Origin: JBKQHQ01 sp052148715
GTDB taxonomy: Bacteria > Pseudomonadota > Alphaproteobacteria > Rhizobiales > Xanthobacteraceae
Direction of reading: 5' to 3'
Length of the DNA: 51,509 nucleotides
Assembly: GCA_052148715.1 (NCBI GenBank)
Contig: JBKQHQ010000251.1
Span: 1-51,509, forward strand
The first letter of the stretch is position 1, and every line of letters begins with the position of its first letter. This document shows positions 1 to 8,131 of the stretch, piece by piece. The notes under the pieces are model-generated. The model ran no database searches and had not been told where the DNA came from. It saw nothing but the letters and a program-made list of their open reading frames with translations. A program made the translations under genes and the position numbers.

Positions 1-721
1 TCGCGACCCGATGTGGCGTGGGGATGTCGAAAATCCAACGGCGCGGGGTGCAACGCCAGGGGAGGCCAGCCCCGATGGGTAGTTCTCTCTCGAGAATTCG
101 TCGCACTCGAGTGCCGGTGAGCTGGTCGGTTTCTGCCGAGAGTCCCGCCTGGGACCGGGCGGAAACCACGATCAGAGCGTGAACGAAGGCGATCGATGCG
201 ATCTCCCGATCGCTGGTCAGGGTGGGATGGGTGAATTGAAAGGGCGGACTACGTGACGGCCTGCTCGTGTCAGGGTAAAGGGCGGGATTGATGATCATTC
301 GAGCAGAAACGAGCCAAGCTTTGCCGTCTCTCCTCACCCCAATCAGCGCATCCTGCAGATTGAGCGCGGTCAATACAAATGAGATGACCCATAGATCGCA
401 ATACCACTCGGGCACGGCGAACGGCAAAACGCCGGCCAGGACCGTCATGATCGGTTCGGTGAAGAAGTGGACGATCTCTTGAAAAGAGCCCAGCCCGTCC
501 GCCAGCACCGGTGCAAGCCCCACGCGAAAAATCATCTGCAGCAGGCATATCAGAGCGCCTCCGCTGACGACGCTGCCCAGAACTGCGTACAGAAAATTCA
601 ACCGCCGCCCCTTGACCCCCGCCTGCTTCCGACTTTGCGTCAACCCACTGGTGGTTGCGGCTGCGAAAGCGCTCAGAGTGTAGGACATCGGACGCGTCTT
701 CTCCACGCGCTCCGCCAGCAT
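1..721 (-). CDS. Partial membrane protein of unknown function (cut by left edge)
   Basis: An open frame with no stop runs from an ATG at 721 to the left edge, so the C-terminus is missing; about 240 codons are visible. The first 25 residues are polar. Hydrophobic stretches follow near residues 46-66 (LNFLYAVLGSVVSGG...), 93-108 (IMTVLAGVLPFAV) and 112-130 (DLWVISFVLTALNLQ), so at least the N-terminal half should sit in the membrane. The rest is hydrophilic with no motif I recognise. An ATG 11 codons further in (MSYTLSAF) is an alternative start. It lies about 100 bp downstream of thrS on the same strand and could be read through from it. The reading-frame length is the main evidence, and the family is unknown. 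Confidence 0.5.
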   Translation of the reverse strand, partial: MLAERVEKTRPMSYTLSAFAAATTSGLTQSRKQAGVKGRRLNFLYAVLGSVVSGGALICLLQMIFRVGLAPVLADGLGSFQEIVHFFTEPIMTVLAGVLPFAVPEWYCDLWVISFVLTALNLQDALIGVRRDGKAWLVSARMIINPALYPDTSRPSRSPPFQFTHPTLTSDREIASIAFVHALIVVSARSQAGLSAETDQLTGTRVRRILERELPIGAGLPWRCTPRRWIFDIPTPHRVA

Positions 722-823
722 CGTTAATCTGCGGCCGGCCGGCGCCCTGCGATCGGCGGCGACACCGGCCGCGGCATCAACCAGATGTACGGGCGCTTCC
801 GGCCGCAACCGGCGGCTCGCTCT

Positions 824-2764
824 TTAGTTCTGCCGCGTCCGCCCCAGGTCCGGCGCCACGGCCTCGTCCGCGAGCATGGCGAGCGCCGCATCGAGCGGCA
901 TCACCATCTGGCCGTCCTTGCCGAGCCGGCGGATCGAGACGGTGCGCTCGGCGGCCTCCTTCTTGCCGACGACGAGCAGGGCCGGGATCTTGGCGAGCGA
1001 GTGCTCGCGCACTTTGTAGTTGATCTTCTCGTTGCGCAGGTCGGCTTCGACGCGCAGCCCGGCGCGCAGCGCAGCCGCCATGGCCTCGTGCGCGTAGTCG
1101 TCGGCATCGGAGGTGATGGTCGCGACCACCGCCTGCAGCGGCGAAAGCCAAAGCGGGAAATGGCCGGCATAGTGCTCGATCAAAATTCCGGTGAAGCGCT
1201 CGAGCGAGCCGAACATCGCCCGGTGCAGCATCACCGGGGTCACTTTGTTGGAATGGTCGTCGATGTAGAAAGCGCCCAGCCGCCCGGGCATGTTGAGGTC
1301 GACTTGCACGGTGCCGCACTGCCAGTCGCGGCCGATGGCATCGCGCAGCACGTATTCGAGCTTAGGGCCGTAGAACGCGCCTTCGCCTTTGTTCAAGCTC
1401 CACGGGCGGCCGGAGGCTTTGAGCGCTTGCATTAGGGCATCTTCCGCCTTGTCCCACACCGCGTCGTCGCCGATGCGCTTGTCGGGACGGTCGGAGAATT
1501 TGATGCTCACGTCGGGGAAACCGAAATCTTCGTAGATCGACAGGATCAGGTTGTTGATCTTGAGCACCTCCGCCGCGATCTGTTGCTCGGTGACGAACAC
1601 GTGGGCGTCGTCCTGCGTGAAAGCACGCACGCGCATCAGTCCGTGCAGGGCGCCCGACGGTTCGAACCGGTGCACCTTGCCGAACTCGGCGACCTTGAAC
1701 GGCAAATCGCGGTAGGATTTCAGCCCGTTCTTGAAGATCTGCACGTGGCCGGGACAGTTCATCGGCTTGATGGCGTAAACGCGCTCGTCCTCATCGCGCT
1801 TGGCGGTCAGGAACATCATGTCGTTGTAGGTCGGGATGTGTCCGGTCGCGACCCAAAGCTCCTTGTCCATGAGCTGCGGCGAGTTGACCTCGACATACCC
1901 GGCCTGCACCTGCCGGCGGCGGATGTAGTTTTCAAGCGTCTGGAACAAGGCCCATCCCTTCGGGTGCCAGAACACCGAGCCGGGGGCTTCTTCCTGGAAG
2001 TGGAACAAATTCATCTCGCGGCCGAGCCGGCGGTGGTCGCGCTTTTCGGCCTCTTCGAGCTGCTTGAGATAGGCGTCAAGCTCCTCCTGCTTGGTCCAGG
2101 CGGTGCCATAGATGCGGGTGAGCATGGGATTGCGCGCGTCCCCGCGCCAATAGGCGCCGGCGACCTTCATCAGCTTGAAGGCATTGCCGACCTTCCCGGT
2201 CGAGGTCATGTGCGGGCCCCGGCACAGGTCGAACCAGTCGCCCTGCTTGTAGATCTTGAGCTCCTGATCCTCGGGGATCGCCTCGACCAGCTCGACCTTA
2301 AAAGTCTCGCCTTTGTCGCGGAAGACGCGTTTTGCCTCCTCGCGCGACCAAATCTCCTTGGTGAAGGTTTTGTCGCGCGCAATGATCTCGCGCATCTTCT
2401 GCTCGATCGGGACGAAGTCCTCCGGCGTGAACGGCTCGTTGCGGAAGAAATCATAATAGAAGCCGTTCTCGATCACCGGACCGATGGTGACCTGCGTGCC
2501 CGGCCACAAGGTCTGCACCGCCTCCGCCAGAACATGGGCGCAATCATGCCGGATCAGTTCGAGCGCGCGCGCGTCGTCGCGCGGCAGAAACTCGATGCAA
2601 GCGTCCTGATCGATCGGATCCGTGAGATCGTGCAGCGTGCCGTCGAGCGCCATGGCGACGGTACGCTTGGCGAGCGAGGGCGAGATGCCCTTGGCGATGT
2701 CGAGACCGGTAATGCCGTTCGGGTAGTCCCGACGGGCGCCGTCGGGAAAGGTAAGCGCGACCAT
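824..2764 (-). CDS. thrS: Threonine--tRNA ligase
   Basis: Cytoplasmic class II aminoacyl-tRNA synthetase that charges tRNA-Thr; 646 residues, the normal length. An N-terminal TGS domain (about 1-61) is followed by the editing domain with its HxxxH metal motif (H73, H77), and then the catalytic core. The core has the zinc-binding Cys in MNCPGH, a His in the motif around RAFTQDDAH and a His in VMLHRAMFGS. The C-terminal anticodon-binding domain is intact. The frame is open for 28 more codons upstream, but the start MVALTFPDG at 2764 fits the family and has an AGGAG box 8 nt in front. yidD lies upstream on the same strand, about 110 bp away. Confidence 0.98.
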   Translation of the reverse strand: MVALTFPDGARRDYPNGITGLDIAKGISPSLAKRTVAMALDGTLHDLTDPIDQDACIEFLPRDDARALELIRHDCAHVLAEAVQTLWPGTQVTIGPVIENGFYYDFFRNEPFTPEDFVPIEQKMREIIARDKTFTKEIWSREEAKRVFRDKGETFKVELVEAIPEDQELKIYKQGDWFDLCRGPHMTSTGKVGNAFKLMKVAGAYWRGDARNPMLTRIYGTAWTKQEELDAYLKQLEEAEKRDHRRLGREMNLFHFQEEAPGSVFWHPKGWALFQTLENYIRRRQVQAGYVEVNSPQLMDKELWVATGHIPTYNDMMFLTAKRDEDERVYAIKPMNCPGHVQIFKNGLKSYRDLPFKVAEFGKVHRFEPSGALHGLMRVRAFTQDDAHVFVTEQQIAAEVLKINNLILSIYEDFGFPDVSIKFSDRPDKRIGDDAVWDKAEDALMQALKASGRPWSLNKGEGAFYGPKLEYVLRDAIGRDWQCGTVQVDLNMPGRLGAFYIDDHSNKVTPVMLHRAMFGSLERFTGILIEHYAGHFPLWLSPLQAVVATITSDADDYAHEAMAAALRAGLRVEADLRNEKINYKVREHSLAKIPALLVVGKKEAAERTVSIRRLGKDGQMVMPLDAALAMLADEAVAPDLGRTRQN

Positions 2765-2872
2765 CAACTCACTCCTGTTGCTCACTCGCTGCTTACGAAT
2801 GCAGGTAAGCGTGAACGGACGAATTGATGCGGCGGGCTCAGGCGCCAAGTCTCTTTATGACGCCAGGCCTCT

Positions 2873-3202
2873 TCAGGCGCCAAGTCTCGTCGCGTCCGGC
2901 TCGACGAGGCGTGGGGCCGGACCGGCGTTCGTTCCACGCCAGCGTCCGTAGCGCCACGGCATATACCAGCGTGAATCAGCCGGCAACGTTTCCGGCACGA
3001 AGTCGAGCCCCTTGGTTCCCAGGGGATTACAGCGCAACAGCCGCGCAAGCGTCATCCAGCAGCCCGCCCACAGGCCAAACCGCTCGAGCGCCCCATCGGC
3101 GTACTCCGAGCAAGTCGGCAGATGGCGGCAGTGAAAGCCTACAAGCGGCGAGAACGTGTAACGGTAAAGCTTGACGAGCCCGCGCCCGATCAACCGGGGC
3201 AT
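2873..3202 (-). CDS. yidD: YidD-like membrane protein insertion efficiency factor
   Basis: Small inner-membrane-associated protein thought to help YidC/Sec-dependent membrane insertion. The hallmark pattern is present: LYRYTFSPLVG, then CRHLPTCSEYADGA, then RLLRCNPLGTKGLDFVP. The N-terminus is an amphipathic basic segment, as in the family. The ATG at 3202 has a GGGTGA box about 8 nt in front and gives the usual family N-terminus. The frame stays open to a TTG at 3283, so a 27-residue extension is possible. The tail after FVPE is longer and more basic than in many homologues. In related rhizobia yidD also sits beside thrS and the NifU-like scaffold gene, but that synteny is from memory. Confidence 0.9.
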   Translation of the reverse strand: MPRLIGRGLVKLYRYTFSPLVGFHCRHLPTCSEYADGALERFGLWAGCWMTLARLLRCNPLGTKGLDFVPETLPADSRWYMPWRYGRWRGTNAGPAPRLVEPDATRLGA

Positions 3203-3436
3203 AGCAAATATCACCCGTTGCAACCGGATGAGGCCCTGCTCGATCTCCACTGGCGAACTCGTTGTTGCCACATTATTGGGCAAGGAATGCCCACAATTAG
3301 TAGTAGGCCTAGCTTGGTTAGCCTAGACCTCGATGTAGTGAAGCGGTTAGATTTCGTTAAGGGGCTTCAAAAAGTCGAACAAGCCGCAGCGCCGCGCAAA
3401 AACAAAGCGCCGGTTTGGGCGACGGAGGGGGATCGG

Positions 3437-4687
3437 ATGATCCGGTTGTTCTTCAGCACATTGGCGCTTGCTTGCTGCGCGCTGTCCGCTCTCGCGCGGG
3501 CTCCGGCGCCCGCGGATAGTCTGCGCTCGCTGCCGATGCATTTCGATTGGCGTCAAGAGGGGCCGGCGGAAGCCTGCGGCAAGAGCTGCCGAACTTGGAT
3601 CTCTGCGACCGGCACCATAACCGCGGACACGCCGCGGGATTTCGAGACCTTCGCCAAGGGGCGCGACGTGCGCGGGGCGACCCTCGTGCTCGACTCGGAG
3701 GGTGGGTCGACGCTTGGTGCCATGGCGTTTGGGCGCGCCATCCGCAGTCTCAACATCTCGACCACGGTGGGCCGCACCACCGAGCTTCCCGCAGCCGATG
3801 GCAGGGAGCCCCGCGCGCAGCTCTCGCCGCGCGCCGAGTGCGAATCGATGTGCACGTTCGTGCTGCTTGCCGGCGTGAAGCGCTCGGTGCCGCTCGAAGC
3901 GCGGGTCCTCGTGCATCAGATCTGGCTCGGCGATCGCCGCAACGACGCGACCGCCGCGGTCTACTCGGCCGAGGATTTGGTGCTGGTCGAGCGCGACATC
4001 GGGCGGCTGGCCATCTACACCGTCGAGATGGGCGGTGGGATCGAGCTGCTTGACTTGGCGTTGCGCATTCCGCCGTGGGAGCCGATGCGTCTGCTGACGC
4101 ACGACGAGCTTCACCGCATGCGCCTTAGCACCGTCGATGACCCGTTCGATCGGGCCTCGGTCGCCGTGGCCACCAACTCGTCGCCCTCTGCAACCGGCTT
4201 CGACCGGATTGCCAATATGACCGAACGCGGTTGGGCCTTGGTCGAACGCTCGGGTTCCCGTGCGCTGGCGCGCCGGCATCCGCTGACCAAGGAAGGGGAG
4301 GACATCGGTCGCTTTGACCTGATCTTCAGCTGCGCCGACACGAACGATGCTTACAACGTTACCTATATCGAGCGGCGCAACGGCCTCGATCAGCACGGGA
4401 TCGCGCCGCTGAAGGACGTTACGATCACGGTCGGTTCGGGCAACGCCACGCTCAAGATCACCTCGTCCGAGCTGAGCTCGAAGCCGGCCGAGCTCGCTTC
4501 GGTGGCGCGTGGAACGGTCGCAGCGGCGCTGGTTCGTTCTTTCGCCGATCCGTCGAACCGCTCGCTGACCATCTTCACGTCGAGCAACCCGGACACGCAA
4601 ACGGCGATCCGGATCGGCAATACCGGGGTGGCGGACAGCTTCCCGCAATTCGCCGCGGGTTGCGGAAAGAAAACCGCAGCGAATTAA
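3437..4687 (+). CDS. Periplasmic ClpP-like (COG3904-type) protein
   Basis: 416-residue protein with a signal peptide (MIRLFFSTLALACCALSALA). The first half resembles the ClpP/crotonase-like periplasmic proteins grouped in COG3904: VLDSEGGSTLGAMAFGRAIR matches the small-residue strand and helix that in ClpP carries the oxyanion-hole GG, and ECESMCTFVLLAGVKR corresponds to the segment with the catalytic-position Ser (here in SMC). VLVHQIW is the usual position of the His. The second half, about 200 residues, has no known motif. The ATG at 3437 follows a GGAGGGGG box and places the signal peptide at the N-terminus; the longer upstream frame has no leader. Whether it is an active protease cannot be told from sequence. 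Confidence 0.8.
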   Translation: MIRLFFSTLALACCALSALARAPAPADSLRSLPMHFDWRQEGPAEACGKSCRTWISATGTITADTPRDFETFAKGRDVRGATLVLDSEGGSTLGAMAFGRAIRSLNISTTVGRTTELPAADGREPRAQLSPRAECESMCTFVLLAGVKRSVPLEARVLVHQIWLGDRRNDATAAVYSAEDLVLVERDIGRLAIYTVEMGGGIELLDLALRIPPWEPMRLLTHDELHRMRLSTVDDPFDRASVAVATNSSPSATGFDRIANMTERGWALVERSGSRALARRHPLTKEGEDIGRFDLIFSCADTNDAYNVTYIERRNGLDQHGIAPLKDVTITVGSGNATLKITSSELSSKPAELASVARGTVAAALVRSFADPSNRSLTIFTSSNPDTQTAIRIGNTGVADSFPQFAAGCGKKTAAN

Positions 4688-4717
4688 TTGACCGAACGGA
4701 AAGGCAGGATCGCGTTG

Positions 4718-5170
4718 CTATTGCGCCGCCGCTTGGCTGCGCGCTGTCGCCTCGATCTGGTCAATCGCCGAAACCACGGCGTCAAATGTCAGGAGCGTCG
4801 AGGCGTGGCGCGCCTTGTAGTCGCGCACCGGCTCGAGCACCGCGATCTCGCTCCATTTTCCGGACGGCGGCGGCCCGTTTTCCTTCAGCATCCGACGCAC
4901 CGCCTCGCGTACCTCGCGCAGCTCGCCCGCGTTCGACCCCACCACATGGCGGGCCATGATGGATGAAGATGCTTGACCGAGCGCACAGGCTTTCACCTGA
5001 TGCGCAAAGTCGGTAACCACTCCACCACTCATCTTCAAATCGATCGTGACGGTCGACCCGCACAACTTGGAATGGGCTGTGGCCGTGGCGTCGGCATCGG
5101 CCAACCGGCCGAGACGGGGGATATTGCCGGCCAGTTCCAGGATGCGGCTGTTATAGACTTCGTTCAACAT
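4718..5170 (-). CDS. Iron-sulfur cluster assembly scaffold protein (NifU/IscU-like)
   Basis: 150 residues beginning MLNEVYNSRILELAG, typical of the NifU/IscU N-terminal domain used to build Fe-S clusters in the cytoplasm. Two of the three scaffold cysteines are evident (SKLCGSTV and KACALGQASSSIMA). The third, near the C-terminus, is not found: the corresponding stretch reads RHASTLLTFDAV. I recall the same form in other Rhizobiales, so this seems a property of the subfamily and not damage. The start is the ATG at 5170; upstream codons to a TTG at 5205 also remain open. It is convergent with the ClpP-like gene and divergent from folE. Confidence 0.85.
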   Translation of the reverse strand: MLNEVYNSRILELAGNIPRLGRLADADATATAHSKLCGSTVTIDLKMSGGVVTDFAHQVKACALGQASSSIMARHVVGSNAGELREVREAVRRMLKENGPPPSGKWSEIAVLEPVRDYKARHASTLLTFDAVVSAIDQIEATARSQAAAQ

Positions 5171-5408
5171 GGCTTTACGGTGCGGGAAAAAGGCCGATTT
5201 GCCATTGCCCGACAAGCGATTATATAGGCATTGGTCGGGCCTCGCGAGAGAGGCTCGGTTGCGCCGTCCTCAGTTTTTGGCCATGCGCGACAGGAAATGC
5301 GGCGTCCGGTTTCGCGCATGGGTGCAAGAGCCCGAATCTGCGCAGACTGACACGGCCGCCCGGTGACACTCCCGGCGCTCGATGCGCTGGTCGAACGGAG
5401 AGACCGTT

Positions 5409-6059
5409 ATGGACGCCCTCGTCAAATCGTGGCCCAAGAGCGGGCTGTCGGACCATGTGCGCGCCGCGCCGCAGCCGGTCAACCCCCGCCCGTCGCGCGA
5501 AGAGGCCGAGGCGGCGGTGCGCACGCTGATCGCCTTCGCCGGCGACGATCCTAGCCGCGACGGTCTGCTCGATACCCCCAAGCGCGTGGTCGGCGCCTTT
5601 GAGGAGCTCTACCGCGGCTATACGGAATGCCCGGCGGAGGTGCTTGATCGCACCTTTGCGGAGATGGGCGCTTATGACGACTTCGTGCTCGTCAAAGATA
5701 TCGAATTTCACTCCAACTGCGAGCACCACATGATGCCGTTCTACGGTAGGGCGCACGTCGCCTATACGCCGGTCGAACGCGTTGTGGGTCTGTCCAAGCT
5801 CGCGCGGCTCATCGACGTGTATGCGCGACGGCTGCAGACCCAGGAGCATCTGACCTCCCAGATCACCACCGCGATTGACGAAATACTGAAGCCGCGGGGC
5901 GTTGCAGTGATGATGGAAGCCGAGCACATGTGCATGTCCTTGCGTGGCGTGCAGAAGCCCGGCACCATGACCGTGACCACCAAATTCTCAGGCATTTTCC
6001 GCGACGACCCGAGCCAGCAGGTCCGTTTCATCACCTTGGTTCGCGGCGGCCAACGCTGA
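5409..6059 (+). CDS. folE: GTP cyclohydrolase I
   Basis: Converts GTP to 7,8-dihydroneopterin triphosphate, the first step of folate (and queuosine precursor) synthesis. 216 residues with the complete family pattern: TPKRV near 56-60, the zinc-binding C104 and neighbouring histidines in HSNCEHHMMPF, VVGLSKLARLIDVYARR, QEHLTSQI, and C175 in AEHMCMSLRGVQKPG, the third zinc ligand. The tail is complete. The ATG at 5409 follows a GGAGAG box, and the nine upstream codons that are also open lack a ribosome site. hisI follows 48 bp downstream on the same strand. Confidence 0.97.
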   Translation: MDALVKSWPKSGLSDHVRAAPQPVNPRPSREEAEAAVRTLIAFAGDDPSRDGLLDTPKRVVGAFEELYRGYTECPAEVLDRTFAEMGAYDDFVLVKDIEFHSNCEHHMMPFYGRAHVAYTPVERVVGLSKLARLIDVYARRLQTQEHLTSQITTAIDEILKPRGVAVMMEAEHMCMSLRGVQKPGTMTVTTKFSGIFRDDPSQQVRFITLVRGGQR

Positions 6060-6107
6060 CCTCGCGGTTGCGGCATCGGTCGGCGGATATCGTTTCGTGA
6101 GGTTGCC

Positions 6108-6572
6108 GTGGCCGATCCAACTGCTCGCTCCGCATCGCAGGCTGTAGACGACGTCGAGGAAGGACGCCGGCTCGCGCCCAAATTCGACGCCGACGGCCTG
6201 ATCACGTGCGTCGCCACGGATGTGGTGTCGGGCGACGTTCTGATGGTTGCGCACATGAGCGAAGAGGCGCTGCGGCGCACTATCGAAACCGGCGAGGCCT
6301 GGTATTTCAGCCGCTCGCGCCAAAGGCTGTGGCGCAAGGGGGAAAGTTCGGGCCACGTGCAGCGCGTGCGGGAGCTGCGCGTGGACTGTGACCAGGATGC
6401 GGTATGGATCAAGGTCGAGCAGCTGGGCGGCGCAGCCTGCCATACCGGTCGCCGCTCATGCTTCTACCGTGCGGTGCCGTTGCCGCAGCATGGAACAGTG
6501 ACACTCGAATTCAGGGACGCCGATAGGGTGTTCGATCCAAGCGCCGTCTACGGCGGCTCGGGCGAGAAATAG
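6108..6572 (+). CDS. hisI: Phosphoribosyl-AMP cyclohydrolase
   Basis: Third step of histidine biosynthesis: opens the purine ring of phosphoribosyl-AMP. 154 residues. The core is clear: AWYFSRSRQRLWRKGESSGH is the substrate-binding segment, VDCDQDAV carries the metal-binding Cys and Asp residues, and GAACHTGRRSCFYR gives the remaining zinc cysteines. The enzyme is single-function, with no fused HisE domain. The start is a GTG at 6108 with GTGAGG a few bases upstream; no in-frame ATG fits the full N-terminus. It follows folE and ends 16 bp before the convergent CoA-ester lyase gene. Confidence 0.96.
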   Translation: MADPTARSASQAVDDVEEGRRLAPKFDADGLITCVATDVVSGDVLMVAHMSEEALRRTIETGEAWYFSRSRQRLWRKGESSGHVQRVRELRVDCDQDAVWIKVEQLGGAACHTGRRSCFYRAVPLPQHGTVTLEFRDADRVFDPSAVYGGSGEK

Positions 6573-6588
6573 AATGGCGCGCGCGAGG

Positions 6589-7473
6589 TTAACCCCGCGC
6601 CGCTGATTGTCGTGCTCGCGCCAACAGACGTTCCGCGCGCGCGAGATGCGGCCGGTCGTACATCACGCCGTCCAGCCCGACGACTCCGGTTTCCGGCTGC
6701 GCGGCGAATGCCGCCACGATGGCGTGCGCGCGGGCGACCGCTTCCGGCGCCGGCGTGAACACCTCGTTGATAACGGGCACCTGCGCCGGATGGATTGCCA
6801 TCTTGCCGGTATAGCCGTCGCGGCGCGCCTCCTCGCATTCGCGCCGCAGTCCGGCCTCGTTGCGAAAGTCGATATAGACCGTATCGATCGCCTGCACCTC
6901 GGCGGCCGCCGCCGCTGCGAGGCAAAGCGCCCGGGCAAGCCGGTAAGGATCGAGGAAATTTCCGTCGGCGTCCCGATTGGCCTCGGCGCCGAGCTCGACC
7001 GACAAATCCTCAGCGCCCCAGGTGAGCCCCGCAAGCCTTCGGCTCGCGCCGGCATAGGTGCCGGCGTGGAATAGCGCTTTGGCGGTCTCGGTGGCGATTG
7101 CAACGACGGCGATGCTTTCATCGGGCACGCCGTGCATCGCTTCGCGCACGGTGAGCTTGGCGTCGAGATGAATGACGCTCATGCCGCCTTGCGCCTTCGG
7201 CAGCATGATGCCGTCCGGCGCGCCGGCGACGACGGCGTCGAGATCCGCGTCGGCTAGCCCGGTCTCGATGCCGTTGATGCGCACGAACAGCCGCGGGCGA
7301 ACGGCTTGTTTCGTGGCCTTCAGCAAGAACGCGAGCGCGTTCGCGCGCGCCGCCTCCTTGCGTTCCGGCGCAACAGAATCCTCCAGATCGACCAGGAGCG
7401 CGTCGGCACCGCTCGCCATTGCCTTGTCGAGCTTCTTGTCGCTATCGGCCGGGACGAAGAGGAGCGAGCGCAT
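6589..7473 (-). CDS. CoA-ester lyase of the HpcH/HpaI-CitE family
   Basis: 294-residue TIM-barrel lyase related to citrate lyase beta chain and malyl-CoA lyase. Visible motifs: MRSLLFVPADSDKKLDKA at the N-terminus, ALLVDLEDSVAPE with the metal-binding acidic residues, RINGIET, GIMLPKAQG, VAIATETAKAL (the second metal Glu), LTWGAEDLS and MAIHPAQVPVINEVF. The exact acyl-CoA substrate cannot be assigned; malyl-, methylmalyl- or citramalyl-CoA are usual. The start at 7473 is chosen because it gives the conserved first strand, and the longer frame lacks family residues. The MaoC gene ends 5 bp upstream, so the two are one operon and may act on the same acyl-CoA. Confidence 0.9.
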   Translation of the reverse strand: MRSLLFVPADSDKKLDKAMASGADALLVDLEDSVAPERKEAARANALAFLLKATKQAVRPRLFVRINGIETGLADADLDAVVAGAPDGIMLPKAQGGMSVIHLDAKLTVREAMHGVPDESIAVVAIATETAKALFHAGTYAGASRRLAGLTWGAEDLSVELGAEANRDADGNFLDPYRLARALCLAAAAAAEVQAIDTVYIDFRNEAGLRRECEEARRDGYTGKMAIHPAQVPVINEVFTPAPEAVARAHAIVAAFAAQPETGVVGLDGVMYDRPHLARAERLLARARQSAARG

Positions 7474-7478
7474 GGCGC

Positions 7479-7970
7479 TCACCCCGCCCGCATCAACATG
7501 AAAGCTTGGCGGCGGCACTCGGCGACGAGCGCGTCGTCCTGATTGTAGGCGCGATGGTGTAAATCCACGATCCCGGCGCCGCGCCTGGACTTCGATTCGC
7601 GCTTGCCGATCACCTCGGTCGAGCAGTGCACGGTGTCGTTCTCGAACAGCGGATGCGGGAATTTCACCTCGGTCATGCCGAGATTGGCGATCGTGGTGCC
7701 GACGGTAAGGTCATTGACGGAGATGCCGATCATCAAGCCGAGCGTGAACAGCGAGTTCATCAACGGCTTGCCCCATTCGGTCTCCTGCTCGCAGAACTGT
7801 CGGTCGATGTGCAGCGGCTGCGGATTGAGCGTCATGTTGGAGAACAGCATGTTGTCCATCTGTGTCACCGTGCGGCGCAGCCGGTGCTCGAAGACGTGGC
7901 CGATCGGGAAGTCCTCGTAATACAGCCCGCCGCGTTGGTGTCGGCGCGCCGTGTCAATCTGGGTGTCCAT
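7479..7970 (-). CDS. MaoC-family hot-dog dehydratase
   Basis: 163 residues, a single hot-dog domain of the MaoC type that hydrates or dehydrates acyl-CoA esters. It begins GGLYYEDFPIGHVFEHRLRR and has the usual NPQPLHIDRQF segment, matching the D-x-x-x-x-H active-site region in a variant form, followed by NSLFTLGLMIGISVNDL. Bacterial mesaconyl-CoA hydratase is a double hot-dog of about twice this length, so this is a shorter relative. The ATG at 7970 lies a few bases after a GGAGGAACT-type ribosome site. It is followed at 5 bp by the CoA-ester lyase. Together they could hydrate an enoyl-CoA and then cleave it, which is inference. Confidence 0.88.
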   Translation of the reverse strand: MDTQIDTARRHQRGGLYYEDFPIGHVFEHRLRRTVTQMDNMLFSNMTLNPQPLHIDRQFCEQETEWGKPLMNSLFTLGLMIGISVNDLTVGTTIANLGMTEVKFPHPLFENDTVHCSTEVIGKRESKSRRGAGIVDLHHRAYNQDDALVAECRRQAFMLMRAG

Positions 7971-8057
7971 GCGAGTTCCTCCGTTCTAAGCACGTGTTCA
8001 GGCGGCGCTTGCCGCGGGCTTGACCGCCGCCACCCGGATGTTTCCCGGTCGCCCTTG

Positions 8058-8098
8058 TTAACGTTCTGTTTACCATAAAGGTTAATGCTCGTTAACGC
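8058..8098. promoter_or_regulatory. TTAA-rich promoter region with CtrA-like sites
   Basis: The divergent gap between the MaoC gene and the transglycosylase gene holds TTAA-CGTTCTG-TTTACC (8058-8074), one base from the TTAA-N7-TTAAC consensus of the alphaproteobacterial cell-cycle regulator CtrA. A second pair, TTAA-N6-TTAAC (8082-8096), has spacing one base short. The stretch is AT-rich against GC-rich surroundings. Binding by CtrA is inference. Confidence 0.4.
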
Positions 8099-8131
8099 CG
8101 CGCATGCGCCGGTCAAGTCAAGGGTCAGTCC

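Noticed and set aside
1583..2827. Long plus-strand open frame (414 codons) opposite thrS
   Set aside because: It is antisense to the intact thrS gene, rich in Arg/Leu/Val/His as expected for a mirror frame in GC-rich DNA, and has no domain.
3347..4648. Long minus-strand open frame (433 codons) opposite the ClpP-like gene
   Set aside because: Arg/Gly/His-rich mirror frame with no motif, while the plus frame has a signal peptide, ribosome site and family residues.
6589..7970. Assigning the MaoC-lyase pair to the ethylmalonyl-CoA pathway
   Set aside because: Mesaconyl-CoA hydratase is a double hot-dog of about twice this size.
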